Part shown: positions 27,792-39,084 of the stretch, one piece after another | Numbering within the stretch: the first letter of the stretch is position 1 | Layout of the letters: the number at the start of each line of letters is the position of its first letter | NCBI RefSeq assembly: GCF_015082335.1 | Contig: NZ_BLRL01000002.1 | Coordinates: 596,569-660,568, forward strand | Length of the DNA: 64,000 nt | Direction: 5' to 3' | DNA from: Moritella sp. F3 | GTDB lineage: Bacteria; Pseudomonadota; Gammaproteobacteria; Enterobacterales; Moritellaceae | Notes under the pieces: model-generated | The model's database searches: none | Seen by the model: the letters and a program-made list of their open reading frames with translations, nothing else | Told to the model about the DNA's origin: nothing | Made by a program: the position numbers and the translations under genes

Positions 27792-28568
27792 TTAAACGTT
27801 GGTCATCATAATATCACCACGGCAGAATACACAGTATTCACCCGGCTGCATTTTATGCCACACTTCATTATCCGTCAGCGGTTGCGTCGCAATAATAGCA
27901 ACAACATCAGAATCGGACGTTTCATTCTCAAAGTTAATTTCAACATTCTCATCAATTAACTGCGCATGACCAAACGGTGCTTCACGAATAATATGATGTA
28001 AATTATTGGTACAGTAGGCAAAAACAAAATCGCCATCTGTTAATAATAAATTAAATACGCCTAACGCTCTTAACTGATCGCATAAACTCGCAATAAAACG
28101 AAATACTGGCTTCATATCATCAGGCTTAATTGGAAATTTTTTACTTACTTCCTGTAATATCCAGCAGTATGCTAATTCACTGTCGGTTTCACCGATCGGC
28201 GTATAAAAACCAGTTGCTAAACCTTGATAGTCAGTTAGTTGACCATTATGTGCATAAGTCCAATTTTTACCCCAAAATTCACGGGTAAAAGGATGGGTAT
28301 TCTCTAATGCAACACCACCCCGATTAGCTTGGCGAATATGCGAAATTACCGCTTGGCTTTTAATCGGGTAGTTTTTGACTAATTGTGCGACTTTTGATTC
28401 ACAGCTTGGCTTTGGATCACGGAAAGTACGGCAACCCTTGCCTTCATAAAAAGTAATTCCCCAACCATCAGAATGTGGTCCAGTCTTACCCCCACGCTGC
28501 ATCAGCCCAGAAAAACTAAAACAAATGTCGGTAGGCACATTTGCGCTCATACCTAATAATTCACACAT
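27792..28568 (-). CDS. Class II glutamine amidotransferase (YafJ-like)
   Basis: 258 residues. The nucleophile is the second residue, MCELLGMSANVP, as in all class II amidotransferases, where Met is removed. Further marks are GPHSDGWGITFYEG, HIRQANRGG, HPFTREFWGKNWTYAHNGQL and GETDSELAYCWIL. It is most like E. coli YafJ, whose substrate is unknown. It has no separate synthetase domain. It lies upstream of gmhA in a different transcript direction from purN. Confidence 0.93.
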   Translation of the reverse strand: MCELLGMSANVPTDICFSFSGLMQRGGKTGPHSDGWGITFYEGKGCRTFRDPKPSCESKVAQLVKNYPIKSQAVISHIRQANRGGVALENTHPFTREFWGKNWTYAHNGQLTDYQGLATGFYTPIGETDSELAYCWILQEVSKKFPIKPDDMKPVFRFIASLCDQLRALGVFNLLLTDGDFVFAYCTNNLHHIIREAPFGHAQLIDENVEINFENETSDSDVVAIIATQPLTDNEVWHKMQPGEYCVFCRGDIMMTNV

Positions 28569-28723
28569 ATACTGATAACTTCACTTTTATGGCTTACAAC
28601 ATTAACCCGAAAGGCTAAACTCATTTCATTCATCTTATTCTACGTATTGCCAAGCAACTGTCTATGGCAAATAACGCTATAACACGCACAATTATGCAAT
28701 ATCATATAGCCAATAGGCCTAAA

Positions 28724-29314
28724 TTAATCAGCATAGCCCATCATTTTTTCAACTAACTGAATCAATAAGTGGATCACTTTAATGTGGATCTCTTGAATGC
28801 GGTCTGCATAACCAAAGTGTGGTACGCGGATTTCAATATCTGCGATCCCCGCCATTTTCCCGCCATCTTTACCCGTTAATGCAATCGTCTTCATACCTTT
28901 GGCTTTCGCTGCCGCAAATGCATTTAAGACATTTTGTGAATTGCCGCTGGTGCTAAGCCCTAATAACACATCGCCTTTTTGGCCAATACCTTCAACATAA
29001 CGTGAAAATACATATTCATAACCAAAGTCATTACTCACGCAAGACATATGGCTCACATCAGAAATAGCGATGCCCGGCATTGCGGGACGATTTTCACGAT
29101 AGCGACCTGATAACTCTTCAGCAAAATGCATAGCATCGCAATGTGAGCCGCCATTACCGCAAGATAATACTTTGCCACCCGCTTTAAATGAATCAGCTAA
29201 TAATGCCGCTGCGGCTTCTATACTTTCGCCATTTTTTGGGTCTGCTAAAAAATCATTTAAAACTTGTGCTGCTTCGACTAATTCTTGCTGAATTAAGCCC
29301 TGATAATTTGTCAT
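28724..29314 (-). CDS. gmhA: Sedoheptulose 7-phosphate isomerase
   Basis: 196 residues. It starts the ADP-heptose pathway for lipopolysaccharide core. The SIS domain has [23 protein letters not shown] near residue 52, [20 protein letters not shown] near 118 and [17 protein letters not shown]. The active-site Glu and His positions are normal. GAGGCG is about 7 bases before the ATG. In Shewanella and Vibrio the same gene also pairs with the YafJ-type amidotransferase, as here. Confidence 0.95.
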   Translation of the reverse strand: MTNYQGLIQQELVEAAQVLNDFLADPKNGESIEAAAALLADSFKAGGKVLSCGNGGSHCDAMHFAEELSGRYRENRPAMPGIAISDVSHMSCVSNDFGYEYVFSRYVEGIGQKGDVLLGLSTSGNSQNVLNAFAAAKAKGMKTIALTGKDGGKMAGIADIEIRVPHFGYADRIQEIHIKVIHLLIQLVEKMMGYAD

Positions 29315-29696
29315 TTATTATCGCCTCTCTGCCTAAAATATATTTCTATAATAGTACTATTGTTTCACAAATTTATGTACCTGTATCACCCATATAAATA
29401 AAAGGTTACGCATAACCAAAAATAAGCTTAAGGTATGAAAAAATGCATAGTTAACACCCACTTAGTACCCACTTATGAGTAATTAAAAGTCCAATTTCTT
29501 GACCGATCTGACCTAAAATAAAAGTAAATCGGCAATTAAATTACCAAGCCAACAAGGCTATTATCGGTGAACACTTGTAAACCCAATGGGGCAAAAACAA
29601 GCGTTTAGTTACAGGTTCTATAATTACTATGTCAATTGCATGTAAAAAACTTGCTAATTTAATAATTTTCAACTAGAACTAATACACAAACCAGTC
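29315..29696. other. Intergenic region upstream of fadE, 436 bp in total
   Basis: Between gmhA and fadE, which are divergent, there is AT-rich sequence with no supported ORF. It holds a FadR-like site (29697-29713, listed separately) and a weaker similar motif at about 29501-29514 (GACCGATCTGACCT). I could not place the promoter boxes with confidence. Confidence 0.5.
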
Positions 29697-29713
29697 TTCT
29701 GGTCTGACCTCTG
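29697..29713 (+). promoter_or_regulatory. FadR-like operator upstream of fadE
   Basis: The 17-bp TTCTGGTCTGACCTCTG has the CTGGTC-N-GACC core shared by known E. coli FadR operators such as the fadL site. It lies 38-54 bp before the fadE ATG, a position able to block transcription or ribosome access. FadR repression released by long-chain acyl-CoA is the expected logic. This is inference from motif and gene function. Confidence 0.6.
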
Positions 29714-29750
29714 ACTTTGCTATTTAGTTGCGTAATGAAAGGAGAAAATC

Positions 29751-32267
29751 ATGGCAACCACAATTTCACTCTTAGCCTTAGTGGCAATATTTGGTACATT
29801 ATCTTACCAAAGAGCATCATTAGCTGCCTTTACTGGTGCATTTTTTATTGCACTTGCAGCCGTTTCATATTTCGGTGATGTGCCGTTAGCTATTTGGATA
29901 ATAACCGCTGTAATTGCGATACCGTTAAATATCACGAGTATTCGTCAAGGCTATCTAACAGCGCCAATCTTAAAAGGTTTCCGTAAAATAATGCCGGAAA
30001 TGTCTCAAACAGAGACTGAAGCATTAGAGGCCGGTACCACTTGGTGGGATGCTGACCTATTCAGCGGTAAGCCAAATTGGGAAAAACTTCACAACGTTCC
30101 AGCACCTGCACTAACAGCTGAAGAACGCGCTTTCCTTGATGGTCCAGTTGAAGAAGCATGTCGTATGGCTGATGAGTTTGATATCACTCATAACCGTGCA
30201 GACTTACCTCCAGAACTGTGGGAATTCCTTAAAACTAAGGGTTTCTTCGCTATGATCATCAAGAAAAAATACGGTGGTCTAGAATTCTCTGCATTAGCAC
30301 AATCGATGGTACTGCAAAAACTAACTGGCTCAAGCGCTGTTATGGCGAGCACAGTTGGTGTACCTAACTCATTAGGACCTGGTGAATTACTGCAACACTA
30401 TGGTACTAAAGAGCAACAAGATTACTACCTTCCTCGTCTTGCTATTGGTGATGAAATTCCATGTTTCGCACTAACAAGCCCTGAAGCGGGTTCTGATGCA
30501 GGCGCAATCCCTGATTTCGGTATCGTCTGTAAAGGTGAATTCGAAGGTAAAGAAGTTCTGGGTATGAAACTTACTTGGAACAAACGTTATATTACACTTG
30601 CACCTGTTGCGACGGTACTTGGTCTTGCGATTAAACTACGCGATCCAGATGGTCTACTGGGTGACAAAGAAGACATCGGTATTACTTGTGCGCTTATCCC
30701 TACGGATATCCCAGGTGTTGAGACGGGTCGTCGTCACTTCCCACTTAACTTACCATTCCAAAATGGTCCAACTAAAGGTAACGAAGTATTCGTACCATTA
30801 GACTTCATTATCGGTGGTCCAGAGATGGCTGGTAAAGGCTGGAGCATGCTAGTTGAATGTCTATCTGTTGGTCGTGGTATTACATTACCTTCATGTTCTG
30901 CTGGTGCAGTTAAGCTAGCAGCACTGGGCATGGGTTCTTACACTGCTATCCGTCGTCAATTTAAAGTTGCGATTGGTAAAATGGAAGGTATCGAAGAGCC
31001 ACTAGCACGTATTGGTGGTAATGCTTACCTAATGGGCGCAGCATCAACACTAACAACAAGTGCAATTGATTTAGGTGAAAAACCATCAGTAATCACTGCG
31101 ATTGTGAAAATGCATTTAACAGACCGAGCGCAGAAATGTGCAATCGATGCAATGGACATCTCAGGTGGTAAAGGTATCTGTCTTGGTCCAAACAACATGG
31201 CAGGTCGTGGTTACCAGGCTGCGCCAGTGGCAATTACAGTAGAAGGTGCAAACATTCTTACTCGTAACCTGATCATTTATGGTCAAGGCGCAATCCGCTG
31301 TCATCCGTTCGTATTACCTGAATTAACTGCAGCAGCACTTGAAGATCATAAAAAAGGTCTACAAGACTTTGATGCAGCACTGTTCGGTCATATCGGCTTT
31401 GCAATGTCTAACTTCTTCCGTTCATTCGTAATGGGTGTGACTAACGGTAAAGGTTCTGCAGCACCATTTAAAGATGAAACGGCACAGTACTATCAACAGA
31501 TGAACCGTTTAAGTGCAAACTTAGCGTTCTTATCAGATGTTGCAATGGGCGTTCTAGGTGGTGATCTTAAACGTAAAGAACGTGTTTCTGCACGTTTAGG
31601 TGATATCTTAAGTCAACTGTACTTGTCATCTGCTACGTTGAAACGTTTTGAAGATGAAGGTCGTCAAAAAGCTGATTTACCACTCGTACATTGGGCACTA
31701 CAAGATTCATTATTCAAAGCTGAACAAGCGATTGATGAGTTATTACGTAACTTCCCTGTACGTGTTGTTGGTATTGCATTACGTGCGATGGTATTACCAG
31801 CAGGTACGCGTCTATCACGTCCTACTGATAAGCTAGACCATGTTGTTGCCGGTTTACTACAAGTTCCTTCTGAAACGCGTAGTCGCCTAGCAACAGATAT
31901 GTACCTTACTGAAGAAGAAGGTAATCCTGTAGGCCTTCAAGAGAAAGCCTTAAGAGACGTTATCGTAGCAGACCCTATCTTCACCCGTGTTTGTAAAGAG
32001 AACGGTGTTAAACAAGCATTTATCTATCTTGATAAGTTTGCTGATATCGCACTTGCTAACAAGCAAATCACGGCTGATGAAGCAGAGTTACTGAAAGTTG
32101 CAGAGGAAGGTCGTCTACGTACGATTAACGTTGATGACTTTGATCCTGAAGTACTTGCTGCTGATAAATCATTAGTTAACCAACTAAATGGTGACTGGCG
32201 TGCACGTGCAAATGGCACAGTTAAACCAGCTAAAAATAAAAAAGCAAAAACTGAAGCGGTTGCTTAA
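29751..32267 (+). CDS. fadE: Acyl-CoA dehydrogenase FadE
   Basis: 838 residues, slightly longer than E. coli FadE (814). It performs the first oxidation in fatty acid beta-oxidation. Two or three hydrophobic segments at residues 1-60 suggest membrane attachment. The acyl-CoA dehydrogenase core runs from about 130 to 480, with [42 protein letters not shown] for FAD/substrate binding and [20 protein letters not shown]. The C-terminal third is the family-specific extension, ending in a Lys-rich tail. GGAGAAAATC precedes the ATG. A terminator follows. Confidence 0.95.
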   Translation: MATTISLLALVAIFGTLSYQRASLAAFTGAFFIALAAVSYFGDVPLAIWIITAVIAIPLNITSIRQGYLTAPILKGFRKIMPEMSQTETEALEAGTTWWDADLFSGKPNWEKLHNVPAPALTAEERAFLDGPVEEACRMADEFDITHNRADLPPELWEFLKTKGFFAMIIKKKYGGLEFSALAQSMVLQKLTGSSAVMASTVGVPNSLGPGELLQHYGTKEQQDYYLPRLAIGDEIPCFALTSPEAGSDAGAIPDFGIVCKGEFEGKEVLGMKLTWNKRYITLAPVATVLGLAIKLRDPDGLLGDKEDIGITCALIPTDIPGVETGRRHFPLNLPFQNGPTKGNEVFVPLDFIIGGPEMAGKGWSMLVECLSVGRGITLPSCSAGAVKLAALGMGSYTAIRRQFKVAIGKMEGIEEPLARIGGNAYLMGAASTLTTSAIDLGEKPSVITAIVKMHLTDRAQKCAIDAMDISGGKGICLGPNNMAGRGYQAAPVAITVEGANILTRNLIIYGQGAIRCHPFVLPELTAAALEDHKKGLQDFDAALFGHIGFAMSNFFRSFVMGVTNGKGSAAPFKDETAQYYQQMNRLSANLAFLSDVAMGVLGGDLKRKERVSARLGDILSQLYLSSATLKRFEDEGRQKADLPLVHWALQDSLFKAEQAIDELLRNFPVRVVGIALRAMVLPAGTRLSRPTDKLDHVVAGLLQVPSETRSRLATDMYLTEEEGNPVGLQEKALRDVIVADPIFTRVCKENGVKQAFIYLDKFADIALANKQITADEAELLKVAEEGRLRTINVDDFDPEVLAADKSLVNQLNGDWRARANGTVKPAKNKKAKTEAVA

Positions 32268-32307
32268 CGGTTTATTGCATAACAGGTAGCGATTAATCGC
32301 CACCTAC

Positions 32308-32346
32308 AAAAATGCCACTGTTATCATTGATGACAGTGGCATTTTT
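32308..32346. terminator. Bidirectional terminator between fadE and pepB
   Basis: AAAAATGCCACTGT (32308-32321) pairs with 32333-32346 and is followed by a T-run, between convergent genes. Confidence 0.92.
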
Positions 32347-32421
32347 TATTCAAGACTTTTATTTATTACGTTTCGCTTAGATTTTATTTTCAATCTGTAA
32401 GCATAGCCGCAACAATATGCC

Positions 32422-33720
32422 TTAAGCGTCTAGCAATGTTTTAGCTAAAGTACGGATACCATGGCCTTTCGCGCCAACAGCCCATAAATCATTAGCTGCT
32501 TTTTGATAACAACCCGCTAAATCCAAATGCAACCAACCTTGCCCGTCTTCACGTACAAAGCGCGATAAAAATGCAGCTGCAGTCGATGCACCGGCACGGC
32601 CTTCACCAGCATGGATGTTCGCCATATCAGCAAAGCTTGATGGTAACTGCGTTTGATGCCATTTTTCTAAAGGCAGTTGCCATGCAAATTCATTTTCTGA
32701 TTTCGCATTTGCTAATACTGAATTAACTAGGCCCTGATCAAAACCAAATAGCGCATTATAATCACGTCCTAATGCCATCTTAGCTGCACCCGTTAGTGTC
32801 GCTGCATCAATCAAGCGTTGTGGCGTGTTCTCTTCAGCGGCAAGTAAACCGTCAGCCAATACTAAGCGGCCTTCAGCATCGGTATTAAGCACTTCTACAG
32901 TGATGTCATTTTTGTACTTGATGATGTCGCCCAGTTTAAAGGCATTGCTGCTAATCATGTTTTCAGCGCAGCATAAGAATAGCTGTACGCGCTGGTTTAA
33001 CCCTTGGCTTATTGCTAATGCTAGCGCGCCAGTCAATGTCGCAGCGCCGCCCATATCACTCTTCATTACAGCCATGCCATCAGAAGGTTTAATGCTGTAG
33101 CCGCCCGAGTCAAACGTAATACCCTTGCCCACTAGTGCTGTCGCGACTGGCGCATCGGCGTCACCGCTTGGGTTAAAATCCAGTTGTAACATCGCTGGCG
33201 GATGCTGACTGCCACGACCGACAGTATGAATACCCGTAAAGCCATGCGTTAATAGCTCTTCACCAGCAATAATTTTGTAGGTAATCGCTTCTGGTGCCAG
33301 TTGTAACAATAAATCAGCTGCACTTTGCGCTAGCTTAACTGGGTACATTTCTTCAGCATCGGTATTAATGGTTTTACGTACCCAATGGCTAGCTTTTTGA
33401 AAATCGGTGAACGCTTTCTTTTCAGTGCTGGTTACTGAATCTAAGCCAAAGCAGGCCTGCTGCGTTTCTTTGGCAGTGTAATAACCTTGGTCAAATGCAA
33501 TGCGTAATGCCGTATTCCATAACTCGCCTTGCAAGGTTACTTTAGCGATGCCTTGATTCGACAATTTACGTGCTGCTCGCTGCACTTGTAATGCACTGTC
33601 TGCACCAAGATCAGCCAGGTGGATTGATGCAACACCTGCATTAAAACTCACTAATGCATTATTGCCCCAGAAGCTGTCAGCGGGAGTTAGAGTTAACTCA
33701 ACGCTCATGAAATCCTTCAT
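32422..33720 (-). CDS. pepB: Aminopeptidase PepB (M17 family)
   Basis: 432 residues. A cytosolic, two-metal leucyl-type aminopeptidase. The metal and active-site blocks are VGKGITFDSGGYSIKPSDGM, VLNTDAEGRLVLADGLLAAEE and AATLTGAAKMALGRDY. N-terminal TPADSFWGNNALVSFN is PepB-like rather than PepA-like. Its place after iscX matches E. coli gene order, but a terminator lies between, so it is probably a separate unit. The start may be 33720 or 33708; both have an AAGGA nearby. Confidence 0.93.
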   Translation of the reverse strand: MKDFMSVELTLTPADSFWGNNALVSFNAGVASIHLADLGADSALQVQRAARKLSNQGIAKVTLQGELWNTALRIAFDQGYYTAKETQQACFGLDSVTSTEKKAFTDFQKASHWVRKTINTDAEEMYPVKLAQSAADLLLQLAPEAITYKIIAGEELLTHGFTGIHTVGRGSQHPPAMLQLDFNPSGDADAPVATALVGKGITFDSGGYSIKPSDGMAVMKSDMGGAATLTGALALAISQGLNQRVQLFLCCAENMISSNAFKLGDIIKYKNDITVEVLNTDAEGRLVLADGLLAAEENTPQRLIDAATLTGAAKMALGRDYNALFGFDQGLVNSVLANAKSENEFAWQLPLEKWHQTQLPSSFADMANIHAGEGRAGASTAAAFLSRFVREDGQGWLHLDLAGCYQKAANDLWAVGAKGHGIRTLAKTLLDA

Positions 33721-33807
33721 TTAATATCCTTTATTTTGACGTGTAAGCAATACATTATGTTATATATCACCTGACTTAGCTTTCATATTAACAAGTTAAA
33801 GCACAAA

Positions 33808-33848
33808 AAAAAGCCCATAATCAGCGTTATGCTAACTATGGGCTTTTT
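33808..33848 (-). terminator. Terminator between iscX and pepB
   Basis: AAAAAGCCCATA (33808-33819) pairs with TATGGGCTTTTT (33837-33848). On the minus strand it ends in a run of more than eight T, so it should end the isc operon transcript before pepB. Confidence 0.9.
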
Positions 33849-33867
33849 CTGTATTAAATAAACATCG

Positions 33868-34065
33868 TTAATATTCATCAATCCAAGCAAGCATGACAGC
33901 TTCAAGTACACGTTCACCACAATGATTGGGATCATCGGTAAAATCGTCTAGTTCAATAATCATCTTGCGTAAATCAGTGAATCTAACTTGCTGCGGATCT
34001 TGCTCTGGATATTGTTCGAAAAGTTCGATTGCAATATCTCTGCTATCCGACCATGCTAATGCCAT
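33868..34065 (-). CDS. iscX: Fe-S cluster assembly protein IscX
   Basis: 65 residues of the IscX (YfhJ) type: acidic, with WSDSRDIAIELFEQYPEQDP, VRFTDLRKMIIELDDF and a C-terminal LEAVMLAWIDEY. It binds IscS and iron and modulates cluster assembly rate. It is the last gene of the isc operon. The gap of 119 bp from fdx is longer than others in the operon. Confidence 0.95.
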   Translation of the reverse strand: MALAWSDSRDIAIELFEQYPEQDPQQVRFTDLRKMIIELDDFTDDPNHCGERVLEAVMLAWIDEY

Positions 34066-34184
34066 AAGACCTCTCTAAAAGTAACATTCAGTTATGACTA
34101 ACCTATTGTTACTTTCAGTTTAGTTGCCTTAAGCTATTTATGCGCGGCCTTTAAGCGTAAAACAAGACTGCAAGCCAATTGCTA

Positions 34185-34523
34185 TTAATGGCTTTCAGAA
34201 ACCATGTTTAACGTATACTTAGGAATTTCAACAACCAGATCTTTATCCGCTACAGCTGCTTGGCAACCTAAACGAGAATCCGGTTCTAAACCCCATGCTT
34301 TATCTAACATGTCGTCTTCAAGCTCATCACTTTCTTCCAATGAGTCAAAGCCTTCACGTACAATCACATGACACGTAGTACAGGCACATGATTTCTCACA
34401 AGCGTGTTCAATGATAATTTTATTGCGAAGCGCAACATCAAGGATCGTTTCACCCTTCTCAACGTCTACAGATAGACCTTCAGGACATAGTTCTTCATGA
34501 GGTAAAAATATAACTTTTGGCAT
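34185..34523 (-). CDS. fdx: ISC system [2Fe-2S] ferredoxin
   Basis: 112 residues. Cluster cysteines are in CEKSCACTTC (three of four ligands, C-x5-C-x2-C) and the fourth in SRLGCQA. It supplies electrons for cluster formation on IscU. It begins 3 bp after hscA. Confidence 0.95.
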   Translation of the reverse strand: MPKVIFLPHEELCPEGLSVDVEKGETILDVALRNKIIIEHACEKSCACTTCHVIVREGFDSLEESDELEDDMLDKAWGLEPDSRLGCQAAVADKDLVVEIPKYTLNMVSESH

Positions 34524-34526
34524 TTC

Positions 34527-36386
34527 TTAGACCTTATCTACCGACTGACCCTGCAACGCTTTACGGATTGATGCATCCATACGACGAGCAGCAAAATCTT
34601 GTGTTAATTTATCGACTGTTTCAATTTCTTTTTCAATTGCATCTCTATCGTCACCTTGACGGATCTTATAAAGTGCTTGAATCGCATTTTCAATGACCGA
34701 TTGCTCTGCGTCTGACAACAAGGCTTTACCATCTTGTTGTAAGGCTACGATTAGGCTTTCCATTACACGGTCAGCTTCTAATTGTTGCTCTGCTAACATA
34801 CGCGCTGTTACATCTTCTTTCGCATACGTCATTGAATCTTTAAGCATGTTCGCCACTTCATCATCACTCAAACCATACGATGGTTTAACTTGAATAGATG
34901 CAGATACGCCTGATGATTTTTCCATAGCAGAAACACTTAACAAACCATCCGCATCAACCTGGAACGTCACACGTATATGTGCAGCGCCAGCAGCCATTGG
35001 TGGTATACCTGTTAATGAGAAACGCGCTAATGAGCGGCAATCAGTCACTAATTCACGTTCGCCTTGCAGTACGTGAATTGTCATTGCTGTTTGACCGTCT
35101 TTAAACGTAGTAAACTCTTGTGCACGCGCGACAGGAATAGTCGTGTTACGAGGGATCACTTTTTCAACTAAGTTACCCATGGTTTCAAGACCAAGTGACA
35201 ATGGCGTTACGTCGAGTAATAACAACTCTGAATCAGGTTTATTACCCACTAATACGTCGGCCTGGATCGCTGCGCCAACTGCCACAACTTTATCAGGGTT
35301 AATGCTCGTTAACGGCTGTTGAGCAAAGAACTCACCCACTTTCTCTCGCACTAATGGGACTCTTGTAGAGCCGCCAACCATCACGACTTCCAGTACGTCT
35401 TCTTTGCTGATTTCAGCATCTTTTAATGAACGACGACATGCAAGTAGAGTACGTTTAACAAGAGGCTGAATAAGCGCTTCAAACGTTACACGGCTTAATG
35501 AGCCCTGCCAATCAACGGCATCTAATGACAGCGTGATATCAACACTATCAATATCTGTTAGTGCTTGTTTTGCTTGTTTCGCTTGGTTTAATAACAAACG
35601 CTGCATTGCTAACGGTTGCTCACCAACAAGCCCAGCTTCAGCAGAGATCCAATCTGCAACTAAATGGTCAAAATCATCACCACCCAGCGCCGAATCACCA
35701 CCTGTAGCTAGTACTTCGAATACGCCTTTATTCAGACGTAAAATAGAAATATCAAAGGTACCGCCACCAAGATCGTAAACCGCGATAACGCCTTCTTGAC
35801 CAGCATCTAAGCCATATGCAATGGCTGCAGCTGTCGGTTCATTTAATAAACGTAATACATTCAAACCTGCGATATTTGCTGCATCTTTCGTACCTTGACG
35901 CTGTGCATCATCAAAGTAAGCAGGCACAGTAATCACCACACCATTAAGCTCACCAGCCAAAGACTCGGTGGCACGCGTAGCTAAAGTTTTTAGTATTTCT
36001 GCAGAAACTTGAACCGGATTAAGTTCACCTGCTACCGTTTTAATTAACGGTTGGCCAGATGCCGATTCAATCAGTACGTTAGGAATACGCGCAGCATCAA
36101 TATCTGTAAATGCTTTGCCCATTAAACGCTTTACCGATGAGATGGTATTCTCAGGGTCGGTTACGGCTTGCTCTGCAGCAAGATCACCTACAATAATCGC
36201 ATCGGCAGTATAACGAACTACTGATGGTAAAATATCGTGACCAGCGTTATTGACTAACGTGATTGCACTGCCACTACGGACACTTGCCACTAATGAATTA
36301 GTCGTACCAAGATCAATGCCGACTGCAAGTTTATGCTCATGAGGTGCTGCCGATTGACCCGGTTCAGCAATTTGAAGTAATGCCAT
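34527..36386 (-). CDS. hscA: Fe-S protein assembly chaperone HscA
   Basis: 619 residues, Hsp70-type. The ATPase domain starts [15 protein letters not shown], with [13 protein letters not shown] and [14 protein letters not shown]. The substrate domain covers roughly the last 230 residues. It works with HscB on IscU, recognising LPPVK, which is present in the IscU here (residues 99-103). The operon places it between hscB and fdx. Confidence 0.96.
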   Translation of the reverse strand: MALLQIAEPGQSAAPHEHKLAVGIDLGTTNSLVASVRSGSAITLVNNAGHDILPSVVRYTADAIIVGDLAAEQAVTDPENTISSVKRLMGKAFTDIDAARIPNVLIESASGQPLIKTVAGELNPVQVSAEILKTLATRATESLAGELNGVVITVPAYFDDAQRQGTKDAANIAGLNVLRLLNEPTAAAIAYGLDAGQEGVIAVYDLGGGTFDISILRLNKGVFEVLATGGDSALGGDDFDHLVADWISAEAGLVGEQPLAMQRLLLNQAKQAKQALTDIDSVDITLSLDAVDWQGSLSRVTFEALIQPLVKRTLLACRRSLKDAEISKEDVLEVVMVGGSTRVPLVREKVGEFFAQQPLTSINPDKVVAVGAAIQADVLVGNKPDSELLLLDVTPLSLGLETMGNLVEKVIPRNTTIPVARAQEFTTFKDGQTAMTIHVLQGERELVTDCRSLARFSLTGIPPMAAGAAHIRVTFQVDADGLLSVSAMEKSSGVSASIQVKPSYGLSDDEVANMLKDSMTYAKEDVTARMLAEQQLEADRVMESLIVALQQDGKALLSDAEQSVIENAIQALYKIRQGDDRDAIEKEIETVDKLTQDFAARRMDASIRKALQGQSVDKV

Positions 36387-36416
36387 GTTTTAGGTTCTTA
36401 AATTTAAATTATTTGA

Positions 36417-36935
36417 TTAGTAATCAAGTAAACTATCTTCAAGTGTACTTAATTGTGTCTGCAGTTTATAAACAAATTTTAATTTGCGTACTACATTCGC
36501 CGCGTCATTATAATGCTCAATATTGACCAATTCATTGAACTCTTGCAAATATTGCTTGATAGATAAAGTTAATTCATCATCAAAATCTGCAATTTCTTGT
36601 TCAGGGTCTACTGCATGCGGGATATCTTCAAGACGCTCGTGCTGTTCCATTTGCTGCATTAAAAACATTGGATCTTGCAGTGTTTTTTGTTCACCACGAA
36701 TATCTTCATGACAAATAGCAAGGATATATTCTGCACGTTGGATTGGCGATTTCAGAATTGAATAAGCATCATTAACTTGAGATGATTTTTGCACTGATAA
36801 TAAGCGCTCACGCTCACTGCTACTGGCAAAATTATCAGGGTGTAGTGTACGCTGTAAATCTCGATATGTTGTTGCTAAACTGGCACTATCTAATTCAAAA
36901 TTAACGGGTAAACCAAACAGCTCAAAATGGTTCAT
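36417..36935 (-). CDS. hscB: Fe-S assembly co-chaperone HscB
   Basis: 172 residues. A J domain at the N-terminus has the HPD motif at residues 32-34 (TLHPDNF), the same position as in E. coli. The C-terminal helices (residues about 80-172) bind IscU. ATG 36935 matches the family start (MNHFELFG). An upstream extension to 36980 is not supported. Confidence 0.94.
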   Translation of the reverse strand: MNHFELFGLPVNFELDSASLATTYRDLQRTLHPDNFASSSERERLLSVQKSSQVNDAYSILKSPIQRAEYILAICHEDIRGEQKTLQDPMFLMQQMEQHERLEDIPHAVDPEQEIADFDDELTLSIKQYLQEFNELVNIEHYNDAANVVRKLKFVYKLQTQLSTLEDSLLDY

Positions 36936-37004
36936 CTGACGACCTTTAATGGATAGATTAAATAAACAAAACCCAAACAACCAGGTTATTTGGGCATATC
37001 AATA

Positions 37005-37328
37005 TTACACGTTGAAGCTTTCACCGCAGCCGCATTCGCCTTTCATGTTGGGATTGTTAAATTCAAACCCTTCATTCAGACCTTCTTTAACGAAATCTAA
37101 TTCGATTCCATCAAGATAAACGTAGCTTTTTTTATCCACGATAACTGTCACACCTTTTTCAACAAAAACTTCATCGCTTTCATCAATAGTGTCAACAAAC
37201 TCAAGGATATAGGCTAGACCAGAACAACCAGATGTTTTTACACCTAGGCGTAAGCCTGCGCCTTTACCACGTTTTTCAAGATAAGTAGCTACGCGAGCAG
37301 CAGCAGAGTCAGATAAAGTAACAGCCAT
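37005..37328 (-). CDS. iscA: A-type iron-sulfur carrier IscA
   Basis: 107 residues with conserved cysteines C35 (SGCSG), C99 and C101 (ECGCG), which bind iron or a cluster. Normal length. It lies 9 bp after iscU, in the same operon. Confidence 0.96.
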   Translation of the reverse strand: MAVTLSDSAAARVATYLEKRGKGAGLRLGVKTSGCSGLAYILEFVDTIDESDEVFVEKGVTVIVDKKSYVYLDGIELDFVKEGLNEGFEFNNPNMKGECGCGESFNV

Positions 37329-37337
37329 ATTTAGCTC

Positions 37338-37721
37338 CTAAGACTCTTTTTTCTTTTTGTAATCATCAATTGCAGCTTTAATTGCATCTTCAGCAAGAAT
37401 CGAACAGTGAATCTTCACTGGTGGTAACTCAAGCTCTTCAGCAATTGTTGTGTTAGTTATTTCGCCAGCTTGCTCAATACTCTTACCTTTTACCCATTCG
37501 GTAACTAAAGAGCTTGATGCGATAGCTGAACCACAACCGTAAGTTTTGAATTTAGCATCTTCAATGATGCCTTCTTCGTTAATCTTAAGTTGTAACTTCA
37601 TTACGTCACCACAAGCAGGTGCGCCTACCATACCAGTTGCGATAGATGGGTCATTCTTATCAAATGAACCTACGTTACGTGGATTTTCATAATGGTCGAT
37701 TACTTTTTCGCTATAAGCCAT
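37338..37721 (-). CDS. iscU: Fe-S cluster scaffold IscU
   Basis: 127 residues. The scaffold cysteines are C37 (APACGDV), C63 (YGCGSA) and C106 (IHCSIL), with D39 next to the first, and the HscA-binding LPPVK is at 99-103. AAGGAG lies before the ATG. Confidence 0.97.
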   Translation of the reverse strand: MAYSEKVIDHYENPRNVGSFDKNDPSIATGMVGAPACGDVMKLQLKINEEGIIEDAKFKTYGCGSAIASSSLVTEWVKGKSIEQAGEITNTTIAEELELPPVKIHCSILAEDAIKAAIDDYKKKKES

Positions 37722-37774
37722 GATCTAACTCCTTCAAACTAAAATATAAATCTTCGTGAAACAAGGGTGGTCGA

Positions 37775-38989
37775 TTAGTGGTGATCCCACTCGATAGTGC
37801 TTAAATCGATACCATCTTTAAACATCTCCCATAAAGGCGACATTTCACGTAGCTTACTGATGTTCTCTTTAATGATGCTTGTTGCATAATCAACTTCTTC
37901 TACAGTCGTAAAACGACCGAATGAGAAACGAATTGAGCTATGCGCCATTTCATCGTTTAGACCTAATGCACGTAGTACATAAGATGGTTCTAAACTTGCA
38001 GATGTACAAGCTGAGCCAGAAGAAACCGCAAGGTCTTTCAGTGCCATCATTAATGACTCACCTTCAACAAAGTTGAAGCTTACGTTTAAGTTGCTTACGA
38101 TGCGCTGTTCTGCGTGACCATTTAGATATACTTCTTCGATATCAGCAATGCCAGCCCAGAAACGTTGACGTAATGCTTCAGCATGGTCTGTATCTTGTTG
38201 CATTTCTTCTTTAGCAATACGGAATGCTTCACCCATACCCACAATTTGGTGAGTTGGAAGTGTACCACTACGCATACCACGTTCATGACCGCCACCATGC
38301 ATCTGCGCTTCTAAGCGGATACGTGGCTTACGTTGAACATATAATGCACCAATACCTTTAGGGCCATAAATTTTATGTGCCGATACTGATAACATATCTA
38401 CTTTTAGTTCAGAAAAATCGATTGGTAGTTTGCCCGCACTTTGCGCAGCATCTACATGGAATAAAACTTTCTTCGAACGACAAAGTTCACCCAATGCAGC
38501 GATATCATTAATCGCACCAATTTCATTGTTCACGTGCATGATACTAACAATAATTGTATCTTCACGGATTGCAGCTTCAAGGATTTCAACTGTAATTAGA
38601 CCTTCCGAAGTTGGGTCTAAATAAGTTACCTCATAACCTTCACGCTCAAGTTGGCGACAAGTATCAAGCACAGCTTTATGCTCAATTTTACTTGTAATAA
38701 TGTGTTTGCCTTTCTTGTTATAAAAGTGCGCGGCACCTTTAATCGCAAGGTTGTTTGATTCTGTTGCACCCGACGTAATAACAACTTCACGTGGGTCTGC
38801 ATTTACTAAATCTGCAATTTGATTACGAGCAATGTCTACAGCTTCTTCTGCCTGCCAACCGAAACGGTGTGAACGAGACGCAGGGTTACCAAAAATGCCG
38901 TCCATCGTTAAACACTGCATCATTTTTTCTGCTACACGAGGGTCTACAGGCGTAGTCGCAGAATAATCCAAATAAATAGGTTTTTTCAT
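37775..38989 (-). CDS. iscS: Cysteine desulfurase IscS
   Basis: 404 residues, the same length as E. coli IscS. It is a PLP enzyme that takes sulfur from cysteine for Fe-S clusters, tRNA thiolation and FdhD. The PLP lysine is in [12 protein letters not shown] and the active cysteine in [14 protein letters not shown]. The N-terminal [18 protein letters not shown] is family-typical. Confidence 0.97.
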   Translation of the reverse strand: MKKPIYLDYSATTPVDPRVAEKMMQCLTMDGIFGNPASRSHRFGWQAEEAVDIARNQIADLVNADPREVVITSGATESNNLAIKGAAHFYNKKGKHIITSKIEHKAVLDTCRQLEREGYEVTYLDPTSEGLITVEILEAAIREDTIIVSIMHVNNEIGAINDIAALGELCRSKKVLFHVDAAQSAGKLPIDFSELKVDMLSVSAHKIYGPKGIGALYVQRKPRIRLEAQMHGGGHERGMRSGTLPTHQIVGMGEAFRIAKEEMQQDTDHAEALRQRFWAGIADIEEVYLNGHAEQRIVSNLNVSFNFVEGESLMMALKDLAVSSGSACTSASLEPSYVLRALGLNDEMAHSSIRFSFGRFTTVEEVDYATSIIKENISKLREMSPLWEMFKDGIDLSTIEWDHH

Positions 38990-39084
38990 CTAGTCATTGC
39001 TCCATACAACACGGTTAGGCAACTAACGGTGTTTATATCTTATAATTATAATTTTGATTCGATTATGTTTTTAGACCGTTATAA

